64,000 nucleotides of DNA from Pseudomonas abietaniphila (GCF_039697315.1 NZ_CP155619.1:2232001-2296000); one strand, 5' to 3'; counted from the stretch's first letter, positions 1 to 10,316 are shown. Notes: generated by a model not told the origin, from the sequence alone. Numbers and translations: made by a program.

Positions 1-756
1 ACGATTGAGCAACTCACGCACGGCCGGGCCCTGATCATAACCATGCTCCAGCAGCAACCAGCCACCGGCTTCCAGGTGCGCAGGTGCCTGGGAAACGATG
101 AGCCGCAAGTCGTCCAGCCCGTCAGTGCCCGACACCAGCGCACTGCTCGGTTCGAAACGCACGTCGCCTTCAACGAGGTGTGGATCGTTGGATGCAATGT
201 AAGGTGGGTTACTCAGAATCAGGTCAAAACGCTGACCCTCCACGGCACTGAACCAATGGCTGCGCATGACGTGCGCATTGTCCAGGTGCAGTCGCTTGCG
301 ATTGCGCTCGGCCAGCTCGACCGCCTCGTCGACGCGATCCACCGCCGTGACGGTCCACTGAGGACGGTCCTTGGCCAGCGACAAGGCGATGGCGCCCGTC
401 CCGGTGCCCAGGTCGAGCAAACGATGAGGAATCGCACTCGGCAACAATTCCAGCGCGGTTTCCACGAGCATTTCTGTCTCTGGACGAGGAATCAGCGTGT
501 GCGTCGCGACTTCAAGGTCGATGTTCCAGAAACCCTGCTGGCCCAGAATGTAGGCAACGGGCTCGCCCGTACGACGGCGCTTCAGAAAACCATCGAATGC
601 CTGCGCGGCTTCGGTGCTGACGATACGCTCCGGCCAGGTGTGCAAAAAGCTGCGCGGCTTGCCCAGGGCAGCCGCCAACAGCAGTTCGACATCCAGCCGG
701 GCTGTCGGAGAGTCCGGCAGTTCAGCGTTTCTTAACAAGCTGGCGATGATGGTCAT
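1..756 (-). CDS. prmC: Peptide chain release factor N5-glutamine methyltransferase PrmC (3' end outside window)
   Basis: This enzyme methylates the glutamine of the GGQ motif in release factors RF1 and RF2, using S-adenosylmethionine, in the cytoplasm. About 252 codons are visible and the C-terminus runs off the window; the family is usually near 276 residues. The translation has an N-terminal helical domain, the SAM-binding motif LDLGTGTGAIALSLA and the catalytic NPPY motif (SNPPYIAS), which contacts the substrate glutamine. The ATG at 756 follows the prfA stop codon directly (TAAATG), so the two genes are probably translationally coupled. That is sensible because RF1, the prfA product, is its substrate. 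The gene is the third of a hemA-prfA-prmC operon. Identity is secure. Confidence 0.96.
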   Translation of the reverse strand, partial: MTIIASLLRNAELPDSPTARLDVELLLAAALGKPRSFLHTWPERIVSTEAAQAFDGFLKRRRTGEPVAYILGQQGFWNIDLEVATHTLIPRPETEMLVETALELLPSAIPHRLLDLGTGTGAIALSLAKDRPQWTVTAVDRVDEAVELAERNRKRLHLDNAHVMRSHWFSAVEGQRFDLILSNPPYIASNDPHLVEGDVRFEPSSALVSGTDGLDDLRLIVSQAPAHLEAGGWLLLEHGYDQGPAVRELLNR

Positions 757-1839
757 TTACTCACCCAGTGCCGCAAGTTGATCTGCCTGATACTCGGCAA
801 GCAACGGTTCTATCACTGCATCGACTCCACCCGCCAAAACTTCATCCAGCGAGTACAGCGTCAGGTTCACGCGATGGTCCGTCACTCGCCCCTGTGGAAA
901 ATTGTACGTCCGGATACGCTCCGAACGGTCACCCGATCCCACCAGCAGCTTACGCTCGCTGGCAATGGCATTGGCGGCAGCCGCCGTCTGCTGATCGTTG
1001 AGCTTGGCCGACAACCAGGCCATGGCCCGGGCGCGGTTCTTGTGCTGGGAGCGCTCTTCCTGACACTCGACGACAATACCGGTCGGCAAGTGAGTGATGC
1101 GAATCGCCGAGTCGGTCTTGTTGACGTGCTGACCACCGGCACCGGACGACCGGTAGGTGTCGACCCGCAGGTCCGCCGGGTTGATCTCGATGGCTTGCTG
1201 CTCGTCGGGCTCCGGCAACACCGCCACGGTGCAGGCCGAGGTGTGGATACGACCTTGGGATTCGGTTTCCGGCACGCGTTGAACCCGGTGCGCGCCGGAC
1301 TCGAATTTCAGTTTGCCGTAGACGTTGTCCCCTTCGACCCGGGCGATGACTTCCTTGAAGCCGCCATGCTCACCCTCGTTCTCCGACAGGATCTCAACCC
1401 GCCAGCCGCGACGCTCGGCGTAACGCGAATACATCCGGAACAGGTCGCCGGAGAAAATCGCCGCTTCGTCACCACCGGTGCCCGCACGAATTTCGAGAAA
1501 CACGTTGCGACCGTCGTTGGGGTCCTTGGGCAGCAGCATCTTCTGCAGATCGCTTTCCAGGACTTCCAGCTGATCCTTGGCCTCGCGCACTTCCTCGACA
1601 GCCATTTCGCGCATGTCCGGATCGCTGTCCTTGAGCAGTGCCTGAGCACCTTCAAGGTCGCTCTGCACTTTCTGCAGCTGCTTGTAGGCCTGGATCACCG
1701 GCTCGACTTCGGCGTACTCGCGGGAGTAGGCGCGGAATTTGGTCTGATCGGAAATGACTTCGGCATCACCCAGCAGCGCGGTCAATTCCTCGAAACGGTC
1801 GCTGAGCACGTCCAGCTTATTGAGCAGTGAAGCTTTCAT
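757..1839 (-). CDS. prfA: Peptide chain release factor 1 (RF1)
   Basis: RF1 reads UAA and UAG stop codons in the ribosomal A site and triggers peptidyl-tRNA hydrolysis. The 360-residue length is that of the full family. The GGQ catalytic motif lies in [15 protein letters not shown] near residue 235, and the PxT stop-codon recognition motif is present as PET ([12 protein letters not shown]), which marks RF1 rather than RF2 (SPF). The ATG at 1839 overlaps the last four bases of hemA, and its stop codon abuts the prmC start. The order hemA-prfA-prmC is common in gammaproteobacteria. No frameshift was seen, as expected because programmed frameshifting belongs to prfB. Confidence 0.98.
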   Translation of the reverse strand: MKASLLNKLDVLSDRFEELTALLGDAEVISDQTKFRAYSREYAEVEPVIQAYKQLQKVQSDLEGAQALLKDSDPDMREMAVEEVREAKDQLEVLESDLQKMLLPKDPNDGRNVFLEIRAGTGGDEAAIFSGDLFRMYSRYAERRGWRVEILSENEGEHGGFKEVIARVEGDNVYGKLKFESGAHRVQRVPETESQGRIHTSACTVAVLPEPDEQQAIEINPADLRVDTYRSSGAGGQHVNKTDSAIRITHLPTGIVVECQEERSQHKNRARAMAWLSAKLNDQQTAAAANAIASERKLLVGSGDRSERIRTYNFPQGRVTDHRVNLTLYSLDEVLAGGVDAVIEPLLAEYQADQLAALGE

Positions 1840-3113
1840 TGCGGGGGTTTATCCGTGGAGCCCTCATTGAGGGCAAAGAGTTCCTGGGCCATGGCCAGCG
1901 CATCGACGCGGCCTTCGGCGGACAGCTTTTTCAACTGCACGCTTGGCGCGTGCATCAATTTATTGGTCAGGCCTCGTGCCAGCGCCATCAGTACATCTTC
2001 GGCATTGCTGCCGTTGGCAAGCATGCGTTGCGCTTTTTGCAGCTCTTCATCACGCAGGCGTTCGCTTTGCTGACGATACGCCTTGAGCACGTCGACCGCC
2101 GCCAGTTCGCGCAGGCGGGACATGAAATCGTCGACGCCCAGACTGACCAGCTCCTCTGCTGCCTGGGCGGCGCCCTGCCGGCTCTTGAGGTTTTCCGCAA
2201 CGACTTCGTGCAGATCGTCCACGGTGTAGAGGTAAACGTCGTCCAGTTCGCCGACTTCCGGCTCGATGTCGCGCGGGACGGCGATGTCGACCATGAAAAT
2301 CGGTTTGTGCTTGCGCAGCTTCAAGGCACTTTCCACCGCACCCTTCCCCAGAATCGGCAACTGGCTGGCGGTGGAACTGATGACGATGTCGCTGTTGACC
2401 AGTTCGGCGGGAATATCGGCCAGCAGCACCGCATGCGCACCGAACTCTTCGGCCAGGATGCTTGCGCGCTCCAGCGTCCGGTTGGCGACAACGATACGCT
2501 TGACCCCCAGATCGTGCAGGTGTCGGGCGACCAGCGTGATGGTCTCGCCCGCGCCGATCAACAAGGCCTGGCTGCGCTGCAGGTCACTGAAGATCTGCTT
2601 GGCCAGGCTGACGGCGGCAAACGCCACCGAGACCGGGTTTTCGCCGATGGCGGTGTCGGTACGCACCTGCTTGGCCGCGCTGAAGGTGGCCTGAAACAAA
2701 CGGCCGAGCAAGGGGCCGATGGTTCCTGCTTCCCGCGCCACGGCATAAGCGGACTTCATCTGGCCGAGAATCTGCGGCTCGCCCAACACCAGCGAATCCA
2801 GCCCGGAAGCGACGCGCATCATGTGGCGCACCGCCGCGTCCTCCTCGTGCACATAGGCACTGGCGCGCAGCTCTTCGATGTTCAGGTGGTGATAATCGGC
2901 CAGCCATCTCAGGACCACGTCGGCGGTGAGGTGATCCTGCTCTATATAAAGCTCGCTGCGATTGCACGTCGAAAGAATGGCCGCTTCGCGACTTTCGGTC
3001 AGGCGGCACAGCTGCTGTAACGCTTCAACCAGCTGCTCAGGGGTAAATGCCACGCGCTCGCGGACATCCACTGATGCAGTCTTATGGTTGATACCCAGAG
3101 CAAGAAAGGCCAT
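1836..3113 (-). CDS. hemA: Glutamyl-tRNA reductase
   Basis: This enzyme reduces glutamyl-tRNA(Glu) to glutamate-1-semialdehyde with NADPH, the first committed step of the C5 route to haem. The 425-residue protein opens with [20 protein letters not shown], typical of the family. It carries the catalytic cysteine at residue 50 in STCNRSELY, a central NADPH-binding segment ([16 protein letters not shown]) and a C-terminal dimerisation helix. It is the first gene of a tightly overlapping operon with prfA and prmC, and it diverges from the TPR-lolB-ispE operon. The start at 3113 fits the conserved N-terminus. In enterobacteria haem promotes degradation of HemA; nothing in this sequence bears on that. 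Confidence 0.98.
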   Translation of the reverse strand: MAFLALGINHKTASVDVRERVAFTPEQLVEALQQLCRLTESREAAILSTCNRSELYIEQDHLTADVVLRWLADYHHLNIEELRASAYVHEEDAAVRHMMRVASGLDSLVLGEPQILGQMKSAYAVAREAGTIGPLLGRLFQATFSAAKQVRTDTAIGENPVSVAFAAVSLAKQIFSDLQRSQALLIGAGETITLVARHLHDLGVKRIVVANRTLERASILAEEFGAHAVLLADIPAELVNSDIVISSTASQLPILGKGAVESALKLRKHKPIFMVDIAVPRDIEPEVGELDDVYLYTVDDLHEVVAENLKSRQGAAQAAEELVSLGVDDFMSRLRELAAVDVLKAYRQQSERLRDEELQKAQRMLANGSNAEDVLMALARGLTNKLMHAPSVQLKKLSAEGRVDALAMAQELFALNEGSTDKPPQ

Positions 3114-3371
3114 TCAAGGTCGCTGATGGTGACGTGAAGCCGGCAATTGTCCTACTTCAATAGATTCAGGACAACCACCGCAATACATTCAGAACGACCA
3201 GGACAGTCTATTGTCCCTATAGAGATCCGCTTTGCCGCGATGCGCCTGCGACAAATTGTCCAAGCGCAGGCCGTAGATTAAGGGTCTTTAGTTTTCTCGT
3301 GGGCTGTGGGTTTGCTCCCTGCCTTGTGTCATGATGCTTTCAAACCGCAGGTAAGCCGCCCTCTCTTCTAT
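3114..3371. promoter_or_regulatory. hemA/TPR-lolB divergent intergenic region with repeated GGACA/TTGTCC motifs
   Basis: This 258-bp region must hold promoters for the two divergent operons. It contains a perfect 7-bp inverted repeat (TTGTCCT at 3147-3153, AGGACAA at 3168-3174), a second related one (GGACA at 3201-3205, TGTCC at 3212-3216) and a third TTGTCC inside a GCCTGCG/CGCAGGC hairpin (3244-3271). The repeated core suggests a regulator or a structured leader, but I cannot name one. No confident -35/-10 pair was assigned. Confidence 0.4.
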
Positions 3372-5099
3372 ATGAATAAATCCTCCGCGTTGTTCCTTGC
3401 CCTTGTCGTTCTTGGTGGCTGTCAGTCTACGGCCCCTGTTTCCACGGAGCCCGCTGCTCCGGCGAAAGAAACGACGCCCGCACCTGCAGCCAAGCCGCAG
3501 GTTTACGGTTCGTTCACCCAGGAAACGGTCGTCAGCCTGCTGACCGCCGAACTTGCCGGGCAGCGCAATCGCTTCGACATTGCGCTGGACAACTACGTGA
3601 CCCAGGCGATCCAGACCCAGGATCCGGGGATTTCCGAGCGCGCCTTCCGCATCGCCGAATACCTGGGCGCCGATCAGGCCGCGCTGGACACGTCGATGAT
3701 CTGGGCGAAAAACGACCCGACCAACCTCGAAGCACAACGCGCTGCCGCTATCCAGCTTGCACGCGCCGGACGCTATGACGACTCCATGCGCTATATGGAG
3801 AAGGTGCTGCAAGGTCAGGGCGATACCCACTTCGACTTCCTGGCGCTGTCCGCGGCAGAAACCGACTCCAACACCCGCAAAGGCCTGCTTACCAGCTTTG
3901 ATCGCCTGCTGGCCAAGTACCCGAAAAACGGCCAGCTGATTTTTGGCAAAGCCCTTCTGTTGCAACAGGAAGGTGACAACGCGGCTTCGTTGAAACTGCT
4001 GGAAGACAATCCACCGGGCGAGGGCGAAGTCGCGCCGATCCTGCTGCGCGCGCGCCTGCTGCAAAGCATGAATCGCGGAAAGGAAGCGCTGCCGCTGCTG
4101 GAAAAAAGCATCAAGAAGTACCCGGACGACAAACGTCTGCGCCTGACGTACGCGCGCATGCTGGTCGAACAGAACCGCATGGAAGACGCGAAAGTCCAGT
4201 TCTCGAGCCTCGTTCAGCAGTACCCGGATGACGATGAGTTGCGTTACTCGCTGGCGCTGGTCTGCCTGGAAAACAAGGCGTGGGATGAAGCGCAAGGTTA
4301 CCTGGAAGACCTGGTCGCCCGAGGCAGCCATGTCGATTCGGCCCATGTGAACCTGGGTCGCATCTATGAAGAACGCAACGACCCGCAAAACGCCCTGAGC
4401 GAATACGCACAAGTGGGCCCAGGCAATGATTATCTCCCGGCGCAGTTGCGTCAGGCCGATATTCTGATGAGCAACGGCAGCACCGCCGAAGCCTCGAAGC
4501 GGCTGGCTCAGGCACGCGCCGACCAACCGGATTACACCATTCAGCTGTACCTGATCGAAGCGGAAACCCTGACCAATAACAACCAGAGCGACCGCGGCTG
4601 GCAGGTACTCACTCAGGCGCTGAAGCAATACCCGGACGACCTGAACCTGCTCTACACCCGCGCCATGCTCGCGGAGAAACGCAACGACCTGAAGCAGATG
4701 GAGACCGATCTGCGGGCGATCCTCAAGCGCGAGCCGGACAACGCCATGGCGCTCAATGCGCTGGGTTACACCTTGTCTGATCGCACGACGCGTTACGCCG
4801 AAGCCAAGGAATTGATCGAGCGCGCGCATCAGCTCAACCCGGAAGATCCAGCGGTGCTCGACAGCTTGGGCTGGGTCAATTACCGCCTGGGCAACCTCGA
4901 CGAAGCCGAACGCCTGCTGCGTGAGGCGCTGGAGCGCTATCCCGATCACGAAGTCGCCGCGCATCTGGGTGAAGTGCTGTGGGCCAAAGGTCAGCAGCGT
5001 GAAGCTCGAAAAGTGTGGGGCAAGGCCCTCGAACAGCAACCTGACAGCCCGGTCCTGCGCAGCACCCTCAAGCGCTTGACCGGCTCTGAGACTCTCTGA
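3372..5099 (+). CDS. Tetratricopeptide-repeat outer-membrane lipoprotein
   Basis: The protein has 575 residues. I chose the ATG at 3372 because it opens a clean lipoprotein signal peptide with lipobox VLGGC (Cys17); an in-frame start 66 bases upstream would bury it. The residue after the cysteine is Gln, so Lol sorting to the outer membrane is expected. Almost all of the mature part consists of TPR-like helical pairs (for example YPDDKRLRLTYARMLVEQNR), with classical TPRs near the C-terminus (DSLGWVNYRLGNLDEAERLL). It sits 3 bp upstream of lolB and just before ispE, the usual Pseudomonas order. The function is probably scaffold-like; the partner is unknown. An N-terminal low-complexity Ala/Pro/Glu linker follows the cysteine. 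Confidence 0.9.
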   Translation: MNKSSALFLALVVLGGCQSTAPVSTEPAAPAKETTPAPAAKPQVYGSFTQETVVSLLTAELAGQRNRFDIALDNYVTQAIQTQDPGISERAFRIAEYLGADQAALDTSMIWAKNDPTNLEAQRAAAIQLARAGRYDDSMRYMEKVLQGQGDTHFDFLALSAAETDSNTRKGLLTSFDRLLAKYPKNGQLIFGKALLLQQEGDNAASLKLLEDNPPGEGEVAPILLRARLLQSMNRGKEALPLLEKSIKKYPDDKRLRLTYARMLVEQNRMEDAKVQFSSLVQQYPDDDELRYSLALVCLENKAWDEAQGYLEDLVARGSHVDSAHVNLGRIYEERNDPQNALSEYAQVGPGNDYLPAQLRQADILMSNGSTAEASKRLAQARADQPDYTIQLYLIEAETLTNNNQSDRGWQVLTQALKQYPDDLNLLYTRAMLAEKRNDLKQMETDLRAILKREPDNAMALNALGYTLSDRTTRYAEAKELIERAHQLNPEDPAVLDSLGWVNYRLGNLDEAERLLREALERYPDHEVAAHLGEVLWAKGQQREARKVWGKALEQQPDSPVLRSTLKRLTGSETL

Positions 5100-5102
5100 T
5101 TT

Positions 5103-5720
5103 ATGTTATTGCGCCACGTACTTGCATTCAGTCTGATCGCCCTGCTCGCCGGTTGCGCCGGCATCACGCCCCACGAAGCCGTTCAGGGCAAGGGCGACGC
5201 CAACAAATGGCGAGCCAACAAAGAACAACTCGCCAGCCTCGACGGCTGGCAAATCAACGGCAAGGTCGGCATTCGCGCGCCTAAGGACTCTGGCAGCGGC
5301 ACGTTGTTCTGGCTGCAGCGCCAGGATTATTACGACATCCGCCTGTCCGGCCCGCTGGGTCGGGGTGCGGCACGCCTGACCGGCCGCCCGGGCGCCGTTT
5401 CGCTGGAAGTCGCCAATCAGGGCCGTTACGACGCACCGGATCCGGAAACCCTGCTCAAGGATCAACTGGGCTGGAAGCTCCCCGTTTCGCATCTGGTCTG
5501 GTGGGTCCGCGGCCTGCCCGCACCCGACAGCAAGAGCAGCCTCACGCTGGATGGTGACAGTCGCCTGTCCAATCTGGAGCAGGACGGCTGGCAGATCGAA
5601 TACCTGAGTTACACCGAACAGAACGGCTACACGCTGCCTGAGCGAATGAAACTGCACGGTCAGGATCTGGACGTCACGCTGGTCATCAAGGACTGGCAGC
5701 CGCGTAAGTTGGGGCAGTAA
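5103..5720 (+). CDS. lolB: Outer-membrane lipoprotein insertion factor LolB
   Basis: LolB receives lipoproteins from the periplasmic carrier LolA and inserts them into the inner leaflet of the outer membrane; it is itself a lipoprotein. The 205-residue protein has signal peptide [18 protein letters not shown] with lipobox LLAGC (Cys18), the family motif [20 protein letters not shown] and a C-terminal region ([20 protein letters not shown]) typical of LolB. The ATG at 5103 is 3 bp after the TPR lipoprotein gene and the stop is 2 bp before ispE, so the three are likely one operon. The lolB-ispE-prs order is conserved in gammaproteobacteria. Confidence 0.96.
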   Translation: MLLRHVLAFSLIALLAGCAGITPHEAVQGKGDANKWRANKEQLASLDGWQINGKVGIRAPKDSGSGTLFWLQRQDYYDIRLSGPLGRGAARLTGRPGAVSLEVANQGRYDAPDPETLLKDQLGWKLPVSHLVWWVRGLPAPDSKSSLTLDGDSRLSNLEQDGWQIEYLSYTEQNGYTLPERMKLHGQDLDVTLVIKDWQPRKLGQ

Positions 5721-5722
5721 GC

Positions 5723-6574
5723 ATGTCCCAGCCGCTTCTGACCCTGCCCGCTCCGGCCAAACTCAATTTGATGTTGCACATTCTTGGCCGCCGGCCAGAT
5801 GGCTATCACGAGTTACAGACGATCTTTCAGTTTCTCGATTACGGCGATGAACTGAGTTTCGCGCTTCGTGAGGATGGCGAAGTCCGTCTTCAGACAGAAA
5901 TCGAAGGCGTTCCTCACGACAGTAACCTGATCGTGAAAGCGGCTCGCGCACTTAAAGAACAATCCGGCTGTGAACGGGGCGTCGATATCTGGCTGAAAAA
6001 AGTGCTGCCCATGGGCGGCGGAATCGGCGGCGGAAGCTCCGACGCCGCGACCACCCTGCTCGGCCTCAATCATCTCTGGCAACTGGGCTGGGACGAAGAT
6101 CGCCTTGCGGCGCTGGGGCTCAAGCTCGGGGCTGACGTGCCGGTTTTCGTGCGTGGACACGCCGCATTTGCTGAGGGCGTGGGCGAAATCCTTACCCCCG
6201 TAACCCCTGAAGAACCGTGGTATGTCGTGCTTGTGCCGCAAGTATCTGTAAGTACAGCAGAAATTTTTTCAGATCCACTGTTGACACGTGACACGCCTCC
6301 CATTAAAGTGCGCCCCGTTCCCAAGGGAAACAGTCGAAATGACTGCTTACCGGTTGTAGCAAGGCGTTATCCAGATGTTCGTAACGCTTTGAATTTGTTA
6401 GGTAAATTTACCGAAGCGAAATTAACCGGAACTGGAAGTTGTGTGTTTGGGGCCTTCCCAAACAAAGCTGAAGCTGATAAAGTCTCGGCCCTTCTTACAG
6501 AGACCCTTACAGGGTTTGTAGCAAAAGGCAGCAACATCTCGATGTTGCACCGGAAGTTACAGACACTGCTCTAA
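5723..6574 (+). CDS. ispE: 4-diphosphocytidyl-2-C-methyl-D-erythritol kinase
   Basis: IspE phosphorylates the 2-hydroxyl of CDP-ME with ATP in the methylerythritol phosphate route to isoprenoid precursors. The 283-residue length is normal. The GHMP-kinase ATP-binding glycine motif [14 protein letters not shown] is at about residues 97-110, and the N-terminal [23 protein letters not shown] is diagnostic. The last third of the gene (about 6240-6550) is visibly richer in A and T and uses codons such as TTA and GTA that the first part avoids. That stretch also contains a promoter-like sequence, probably for tRNA-Gln and prs. Confidence 0.97.
   Translation: MSQPLLTLPAPAKLNLMLHILGRRPDGYHELQTIFQFLDYGDELSFALREDGEVRLQTEIEGVPHDSNLIVKAARALKEQSGCERGVDIWLKKVLPMGGGIGGGSSDAATTLLGLNHLWQLGWDEDRLAALGLKLGADVPVFVRGHAAFAEGVGEILTPVTPEEPWYVVLVPQVSVSTAEIFSDPLLTRDTPPIKVRPVPKGNSRNDCLPVVARRYPDVRNALNLLGKFTEAKLTGTGSCVFGAFPNKAEADKVSALLTETLTGFVAKGSNISMLHRKLQTLL
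6281..6309 (+). promoter_or_regulatory. Candidate sigma-70 promoter inside ispE, upstream of tRNA-Gln/prs
   Basis: A perfect -35 hexamer TTGACA (6281-6286) is followed after 17 bp by TAAAGT (6304-6309), a four-of-six match to the -10 consensus. It lies in the AT-rich tail of ispE about 300 bp before tRNA-Gln. A long-leader promoter inside the preceding gene is plausible for prs, but expression from it is inferred only. Confidence 0.45.
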
Positions 6575-6609
6575 GAGAACCGAGTGCCAGGCACTCGTGC
6601 TACAGATAC

Positions 6610-6684
6610 AGGGGCGTCGCCAAGCGGTAAGGCAGCAGGTTTTGATCCTGCCATGCGTTGGTTCGAATCCAGCCGCCCCTGCCA
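6610..6684 (+). tRNA. tRNA-Gln (anticodon TTG)
   Basis: The 75-base sequence folds as a complete cloverleaf. The acceptor stem AGGGGCG pairs with CGCCCCT, the discriminator is G and CCA is encoded. The anticodon stem GCAGG/CCTGC encloses loop TTTTGAT, giving anticodon TTG for glutamine CAA and CAG codons. The TPsiC loop GTTCGAATC is present. It sits between ispE and prs, 35 bp after one and 47 bp before the other, the normal place for this tRNA in Pseudomonas. Confidence 0.97.
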
Positions 6685-6731
6685 TTTTCCTATAGTCATC
6701 CAGGCATACCCTAAGCCTCCAGGTACTGCGC

Positions 6732-7673
6732 GTGTCCAAGATGATGGTCTTTACGGGGAACGCCAACCCCGATCTGGCTCGGCGTGTCGTACGTCAGCTG
6801 CATATCCCTCTCGGTGACATTTCTGTCGGTAAGTTTTCCGATGGCGAGATTACCGCTGAGATCAATGAAAACGTTCGCGGTAAAGACGTCTTCATTATTC
6901 AGCCGACCTGCGCTCCGACCAACGATAACCTGATGGAACTCGTCGTGATGGCTGATGCCTTCCGCCGTTCCTCGGCTACTCGTATCACAGCTGTTATCCC
7001 TTACTTTGGTTATGCCCGCCAGGATCGCCGTCCGCGTTCCGCTCGCGTGGCGATCAGCGCTAAAGTGGTTGCGGACATGCTCACCGTCGTCGGTATCGAC
7101 CGGGTGCTGACCGTTGACCTGCACGCTGACCAGATTCAAGGCTTCTTCGATATTCCGGTAGATAACATCTACGGCTCCCCGGTTCTGGTGGATGACATCG
7201 AAGACCAACGCTTCGAAAACCTGATGATCGTTTCCCCGGATATCGGTGGCGTCGTGCGTGCACGTGCTGTTGCCAAATCCCTGGGTGTGGATCTCGGGAT
7301 CATCGACAAGCGCCGTGAGAAGGCCAATCACTCCGAAGTGATGCACATCATCGGTGACGTCGAAGGTCGTACCTGTATTCTCGTCGACGACATGGTCGAT
7401 ACCGCCGGCACCCTGTGCCACGCGGCCAAAGCCCTCAAAGAACATGGCGCTGCCAAGGTCTTTGCCTACTGCACACACCCTGTGCTGTCGGGCCGTGCGA
7501 TCGAGAACATTGAAAATTCCGTGCTGGACGAACTGGTGGTCACTAACACCATCCCGTTGTCCGCTGCAGCACAAGCCTGTGACCGTATCCGTCAACTGGA
7601 TATCGCACCGGTAGTCGCTGAAGCGATGCGTCGCATCAGCAATGAAGAATCGATCAGCGCGATGTTTCGTTAA
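6732..7673 (+). CDS. prs: Ribose-phosphate pyrophosphokinase
   Basis: This enzyme makes PRPP from ribose-5-phosphate and ATP for nucleotide, histidine, tryptophan and NAD synthesis. The 313-residue protein begins at a GTG ([16 protein letters not shown], matching family N-termini). The PRPP-binding loop DDMVDTAGT is at about residues 219-227, and the ATP-binding and flexible-loop features [10 protein letters not shown] and [12 protein letters not shown] are present. It is followed by a strong terminator and then rplY. Transcription probably comes from the promoter-like sequence within ispE and would include tRNA-Gln. Confidence 0.98.
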   Translation: MSKMMVFTGNANPDLARRVVRQLHIPLGDISVGKFSDGEITAEINENVRGKDVFIIQPTCAPTNDNLMELVVMADAFRRSSATRITAVIPYFGYARQDRRPRSARVAISAKVVADMLTVVGIDRVLTVDLHADQIQGFFDIPVDNIYGSPVLVDDIEDQRFENLMIVSPDIGGVVRARAVAKSLGVDLGIIDKRREKANHSEVMHIIGDVEGRTCILVDDMVDTAGTLCHAAKALKEHGAAKVFAYCTHPVLSGRAIENIENSVLDELVVTNTIPLSAAAQACDRIRQLDIAPVVAEAMRRISNEESISAMFR

Positions 7674-7709
7674 GGGCCCTGCCCTTTTCAAATACCGTTG
7701 ACGAAAAGC

Positions 7710-7748
7710 GCCCCGCCCCAACACTTCCTGTTGGGGCGGGGCTTTTTT
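7710..7748 (+). terminator. Rho-independent terminator of prs
   Basis: A 14-bp perfect GC-rich stem, GCCCCGCCCCAACA with its complement around loop CTTCC, is followed by a run of six T. It ends the tRNA-Gln/prs transcript before rplY. Confidence 0.95.
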
Positions 7749-7812
7749 GCCCATACCGTGTCTGGCGCTGGTCGCAAACGCCGCTCGGTCATGGCTATTT
7801 TGGAGATACAAA

Positions 7813-8418
7813 ATGACTGACTTTACTCTGAACGCCCAAGCGCGTACTGACCTGGGGAAAGGTGCGAGCCGCCGCCTGCGTCACGCGAAACAAGTTCCAG
7901 CCGTTGTTTACGGTGGTAACAAAGACGCTGCTTCGATCACCATCGAAGCCAAGGAAATGGCCAAACTGTTCGAAAACGAAGCTGCTTTCAGCCACGTTAT
8001 CGAACTGAACGTTGATGGCGCCAAGCAGAACGTGATCGTTAAAGCGATGCAACGTCACCCTGCCAAGCAGTTCATCATGCACGCCGACTTCATCCGCGTC
8101 GTCGCTGGCCAGAAACTGACCGCTACCGTACCTGTGCACTTCATCAACGAAGAAGCACCGATCAAGAAAGGCGGCGAAATCTCGCACACTACCACTGAGC
8201 TGGAAGTGTCGTGCCTGCCTAAAGATCTGCCTGAGTTCATCGAAGTTGATCTGGGCGCGCTGGAAATCGGCGACAACGTTCACCTGTCCGACGTCAAAGC
8301 ACCTAAAGGTGTTGAATTCGTCGCTCTGGCGCACGGCAAGGACCTGGACATCGCTAACGTCCACGCTCCTCGCGTCGTTCAGGAAGAAGAAGGCACCGCA
8401 GAAGGCGAAGCAGAGTAA
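7813..8418 (+). CDS. rplY: 50S ribosomal protein L25 (long form, Ctc family)
   Basis: L25 binds 5S rRNA in the large subunit. The protein is 201 residues, the long form with an N-terminal L25 domain ([20 protein letters not shown]) and a C-terminal TL5/Ctc-type beta domain, ending in an acidic tail ([11 protein letters not shown]). I chose the ATG at 7813 (MTDFTLNAQ) because an earlier in-frame start would add a stretch overlapping the upstream terminator. An AG-rich site (TGGAGATACAAAATG) precedes it. rplY, pth and ychF run in the same direction and are probably co-transcribed. Confidence 0.97.
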   Translation: MTDFTLNAQARTDLGKGASRRLRHAKQVPAVVYGGNKDAASITIEAKEMAKLFENEAAFSHVIELNVDGAKQNVIVKAMQRHPAKQFIMHADFIRVVAGQKLTATVPVHFINEEAPIKKGGEISHTTTELEVSCLPKDLPEFIEVDLGALEIGDNVHLSDVKAPKGVEFVALAHGKDLDIANVHAPRVVQEEEGTAEGEAE

Positions 8419-8445
8419 TCATTACTCGCTAGCCGGTTGAACCCG

Positions 8446-8466
8446 TGATGGTGCGCTGCACCATCA
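8446..8466 (+). other. Hairpin between rplY and pth
   Basis: A perfect 9-bp stem (TGATGGTGC, loop GCT, GCACCATCA) lies 28 bp before the pth start. There is no T-run, so it is not a normal terminator; it may protect mRNA ends or tune pth expression. Confidence 0.5.
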
Positions 8467-8493
8467 CACTCGACCCAAGGAAGAGCCCCTGAC

Positions 8494-9078
8494 GTGACCG
8501 CCATCCAACTGATCGTCGGCCTGGGAAACCCCGGCCCCGAATACGAACAGACCCGGCATAACGCAGGGGCTCTTTTCGTTGAGCGTATTGCCAGCGCCCA
8601 GCGCGTCAATCTGACCGCTGACCGCAAATATTTCGGCCTGACGGCTAAATTCAGTCATCAGGGCCAAGACGTTCGTCTGCTGATTCCCACCACCTACATG
8701 AACCGTAGCGGTCAGTCCGTTGCGGCACTGGCGGGTTTCTTCCGGATTCCTCCGCAAGCCATTCTGGTGGCCCACGACGAACTCGACCTGCCTCCGGGTG
8801 TCGCCAAACTCAAACTGGGTGGCGGACACGGCGGGCATAACGGCCTGCGCGACATCATCGCGCAGCTCGGCAACCAGAACGGCTTCCATCGCCTGCGGCT
8901 CGGCATCGGCCATCCGGGCGACGCCAGCATGGTGTCCAATTTTGTCCTGGGTCGCGCGCCACGCGCCGAGCAGGAAAAACTGGACGCCAGTATCGACTTT
9001 GCCCTCGGCGTGCTGCCGGATGTACTCGCTGGCGACTTCGCCAAGGCGATGCGCGTCCTGCACAGCCAGAAGGCCTGA
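8494..9078 (+). CDS. pth: Peptidyl-tRNA hydrolase
   Basis: Pth cleaves peptidyl-tRNAs that drop off the ribosome, recycling tRNA. The 194-residue protein starts at GTG 8494 ([14 protein letters not shown]). It shows the family residues Asn12 (GLGNPG), catalytic His22 (TRHNAG), the Asp of [11 protein letters not shown], and the [13 protein letters not shown] segment that holds substrate. A GAG-containing ribosome-binding site is eight bases upstream. rplY-pth-ychF is a conserved order in Pseudomonas and many other gammaproteobacteria. Confidence 0.97.
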   Translation: MTAIQLIVGLGNPGPEYEQTRHNAGALFVERIASAQRVNLTADRKYFGLTAKFSHQGQDVRLLIPTTYMNRSGQSVAALAGFFRIPPQAILVAHDELDLPPGVAKLKLGGGHGGHNGLRDIIAQLGNQNGFHRLRLGIGHPGDASMVSNFVLGRAPRAEQEKLDASIDFALGVLPDVLAGDFAKAMRVLHSQKA

Positions 9079-9099
9079 CATCACTCGAGGGGAAACACC

Positions 9100-10200
9100 A
9101 TGGGATTCAACTGCGGCATCGTCGGCCTGCCCAACGTCGGCAAGTCCACCCTGTTCAACGCCCTGACCAAATCCGGTATCGCGGCGGAGAACTTTCCCTT
9201 CTGCACCATCGAACCGAACAGTGGCATCGTGCCGATGCCCGACCCTCGCCTCCAGGCGCTGGCCGACATCGTCAACCCGAAACGCATCCTGCCGACCACG
9301 ATGGAGTTCGTTGACATCGCGGGCCTGGTTGCCGGCGCATCCAAAGGTGAAGGCCTGGGCAACAAGTTCCTGGCCAACATCCGCGAAACCGACGCCATCG
9401 CTCACGTGGTCCGCTGCTTCGAAGACGAGAACGTGATTCACGTCTCCAACAGCGTCGACCCGAAACGCGACATCGAGATCATCGACCTCGAGCTGATCTT
9501 CGCCGACCTCGACAGCTGCGAAAAACAGCTGCAGAAAGTGACGCGTAACGCCAAGGGCGGCGACAAGGACGCAGTGGTCCAGAAAGGCCTGCTGGAAAAA
9601 CTCATCGCTCACTTCACCGAAGGCAAGCCTGCGCGCAGCCTGATGAAGACCATGGGCGCTGACGAGAAAGCCGTGATCAAAGGCTTTCACTTGCTGACCA
9701 CCAAGCCGGTCATGTACATCGCCAACGTCGCTGAAGACGGTTTCGAGAACAACCCGCACCTGGACGTGGTTCGCGCAATCGCCGAAGAAGAAGGCGCCAT
9801 GCTGGTGCCGGTCTGCAACAAGATCGAAGCCGAGATCGCCGAACTCGACGACGGCGAAGAGAAAGACATGTTCCTTGAAGCCCTAGGCCTCGAAGAGCCG
9901 GGCCTGAACCGCGTGATCCGCGCCGGTTACGAAATGCTTCACCTGCAGACCTACTTCACCGCCGGCGTCGAAGAAGTCCGCGCCTGGACCGTCCGCGTCG
10001 GTGCCACCGCACCTCAAGCCGCAGGCGTGATCCACACCGACTTCGAAAAAGGCTTCATCCGCGCCGAGTGCATCGCGTACAACGACTTCATTCAGTACAA
10101 GGGCGAAGCCGGTGCGAAAGAAGCAGGTAAATGGCGCCTGGAAGGTAAGGACTACATCGTCAAAGACGGCGACGTACTGCACTTCCGCTTCAACGTGTAA
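9100..10200 (+). CDS. ychF: Redox-responsive ATPase YchF (OLA1 family)
   Basis: YchF is a cytoplasmic P-loop protein of the Obg family that prefers ATP to GTP, binds ribosomes and acts as a negative regulator of the oxidative stress response in E. coli. The 366-residue protein has the G1 loop GLPNVGKST at residues 9-17, the G3 motif [17 protein letters not shown], the altered G4 position (NVAE, not NKxD) that explains ATP use, and a C-terminal TGS domain ([13 protein letters not shown]). AGGGGA precedes the ATG at 9100. It is the last gene of the conserved backbone before the repeat array. Confidence 0.97.
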   Translation: MGFNCGIVGLPNVGKSTLFNALTKSGIAAENFPFCTIEPNSGIVPMPDPRLQALADIVNPKRILPTTMEFVDIAGLVAGASKGEGLGNKFLANIRETDAIAHVVRCFEDENVIHVSNSVDPKRDIEIIDLELIFADLDSCEKQLQKVTRNAKGGDKDAVVQKGLLEKLIAHFTEGKPARSLMKTMGADEKAVIKGFHLLTTKPVMYIANVAEDGFENNPHLDVVRAIAEEEGAMLVPVCNKIEAEIAELDDGEEKDMFLEALGLEEPGLNRVIRAGYEMLHLQTYFTAGVEEVRAWTVRVGATAPQAAGVIHTDFEKGFIRAECIAYNDFIQYKGEAGAKEAGKWRLEGKDYIVKDGDVLHFRFNV

Positions 10201-10316
10201 TCCGAGGCGTCGTCGGGTTTTCCAGACAGCGCCTCGTGAAAAGCCCCTCCTCGGGTAATGCTGCTCACTTAAGCGGGTAGCATTACGATCCAGCGGACAC
10301 CGGGCTATTGATATCT

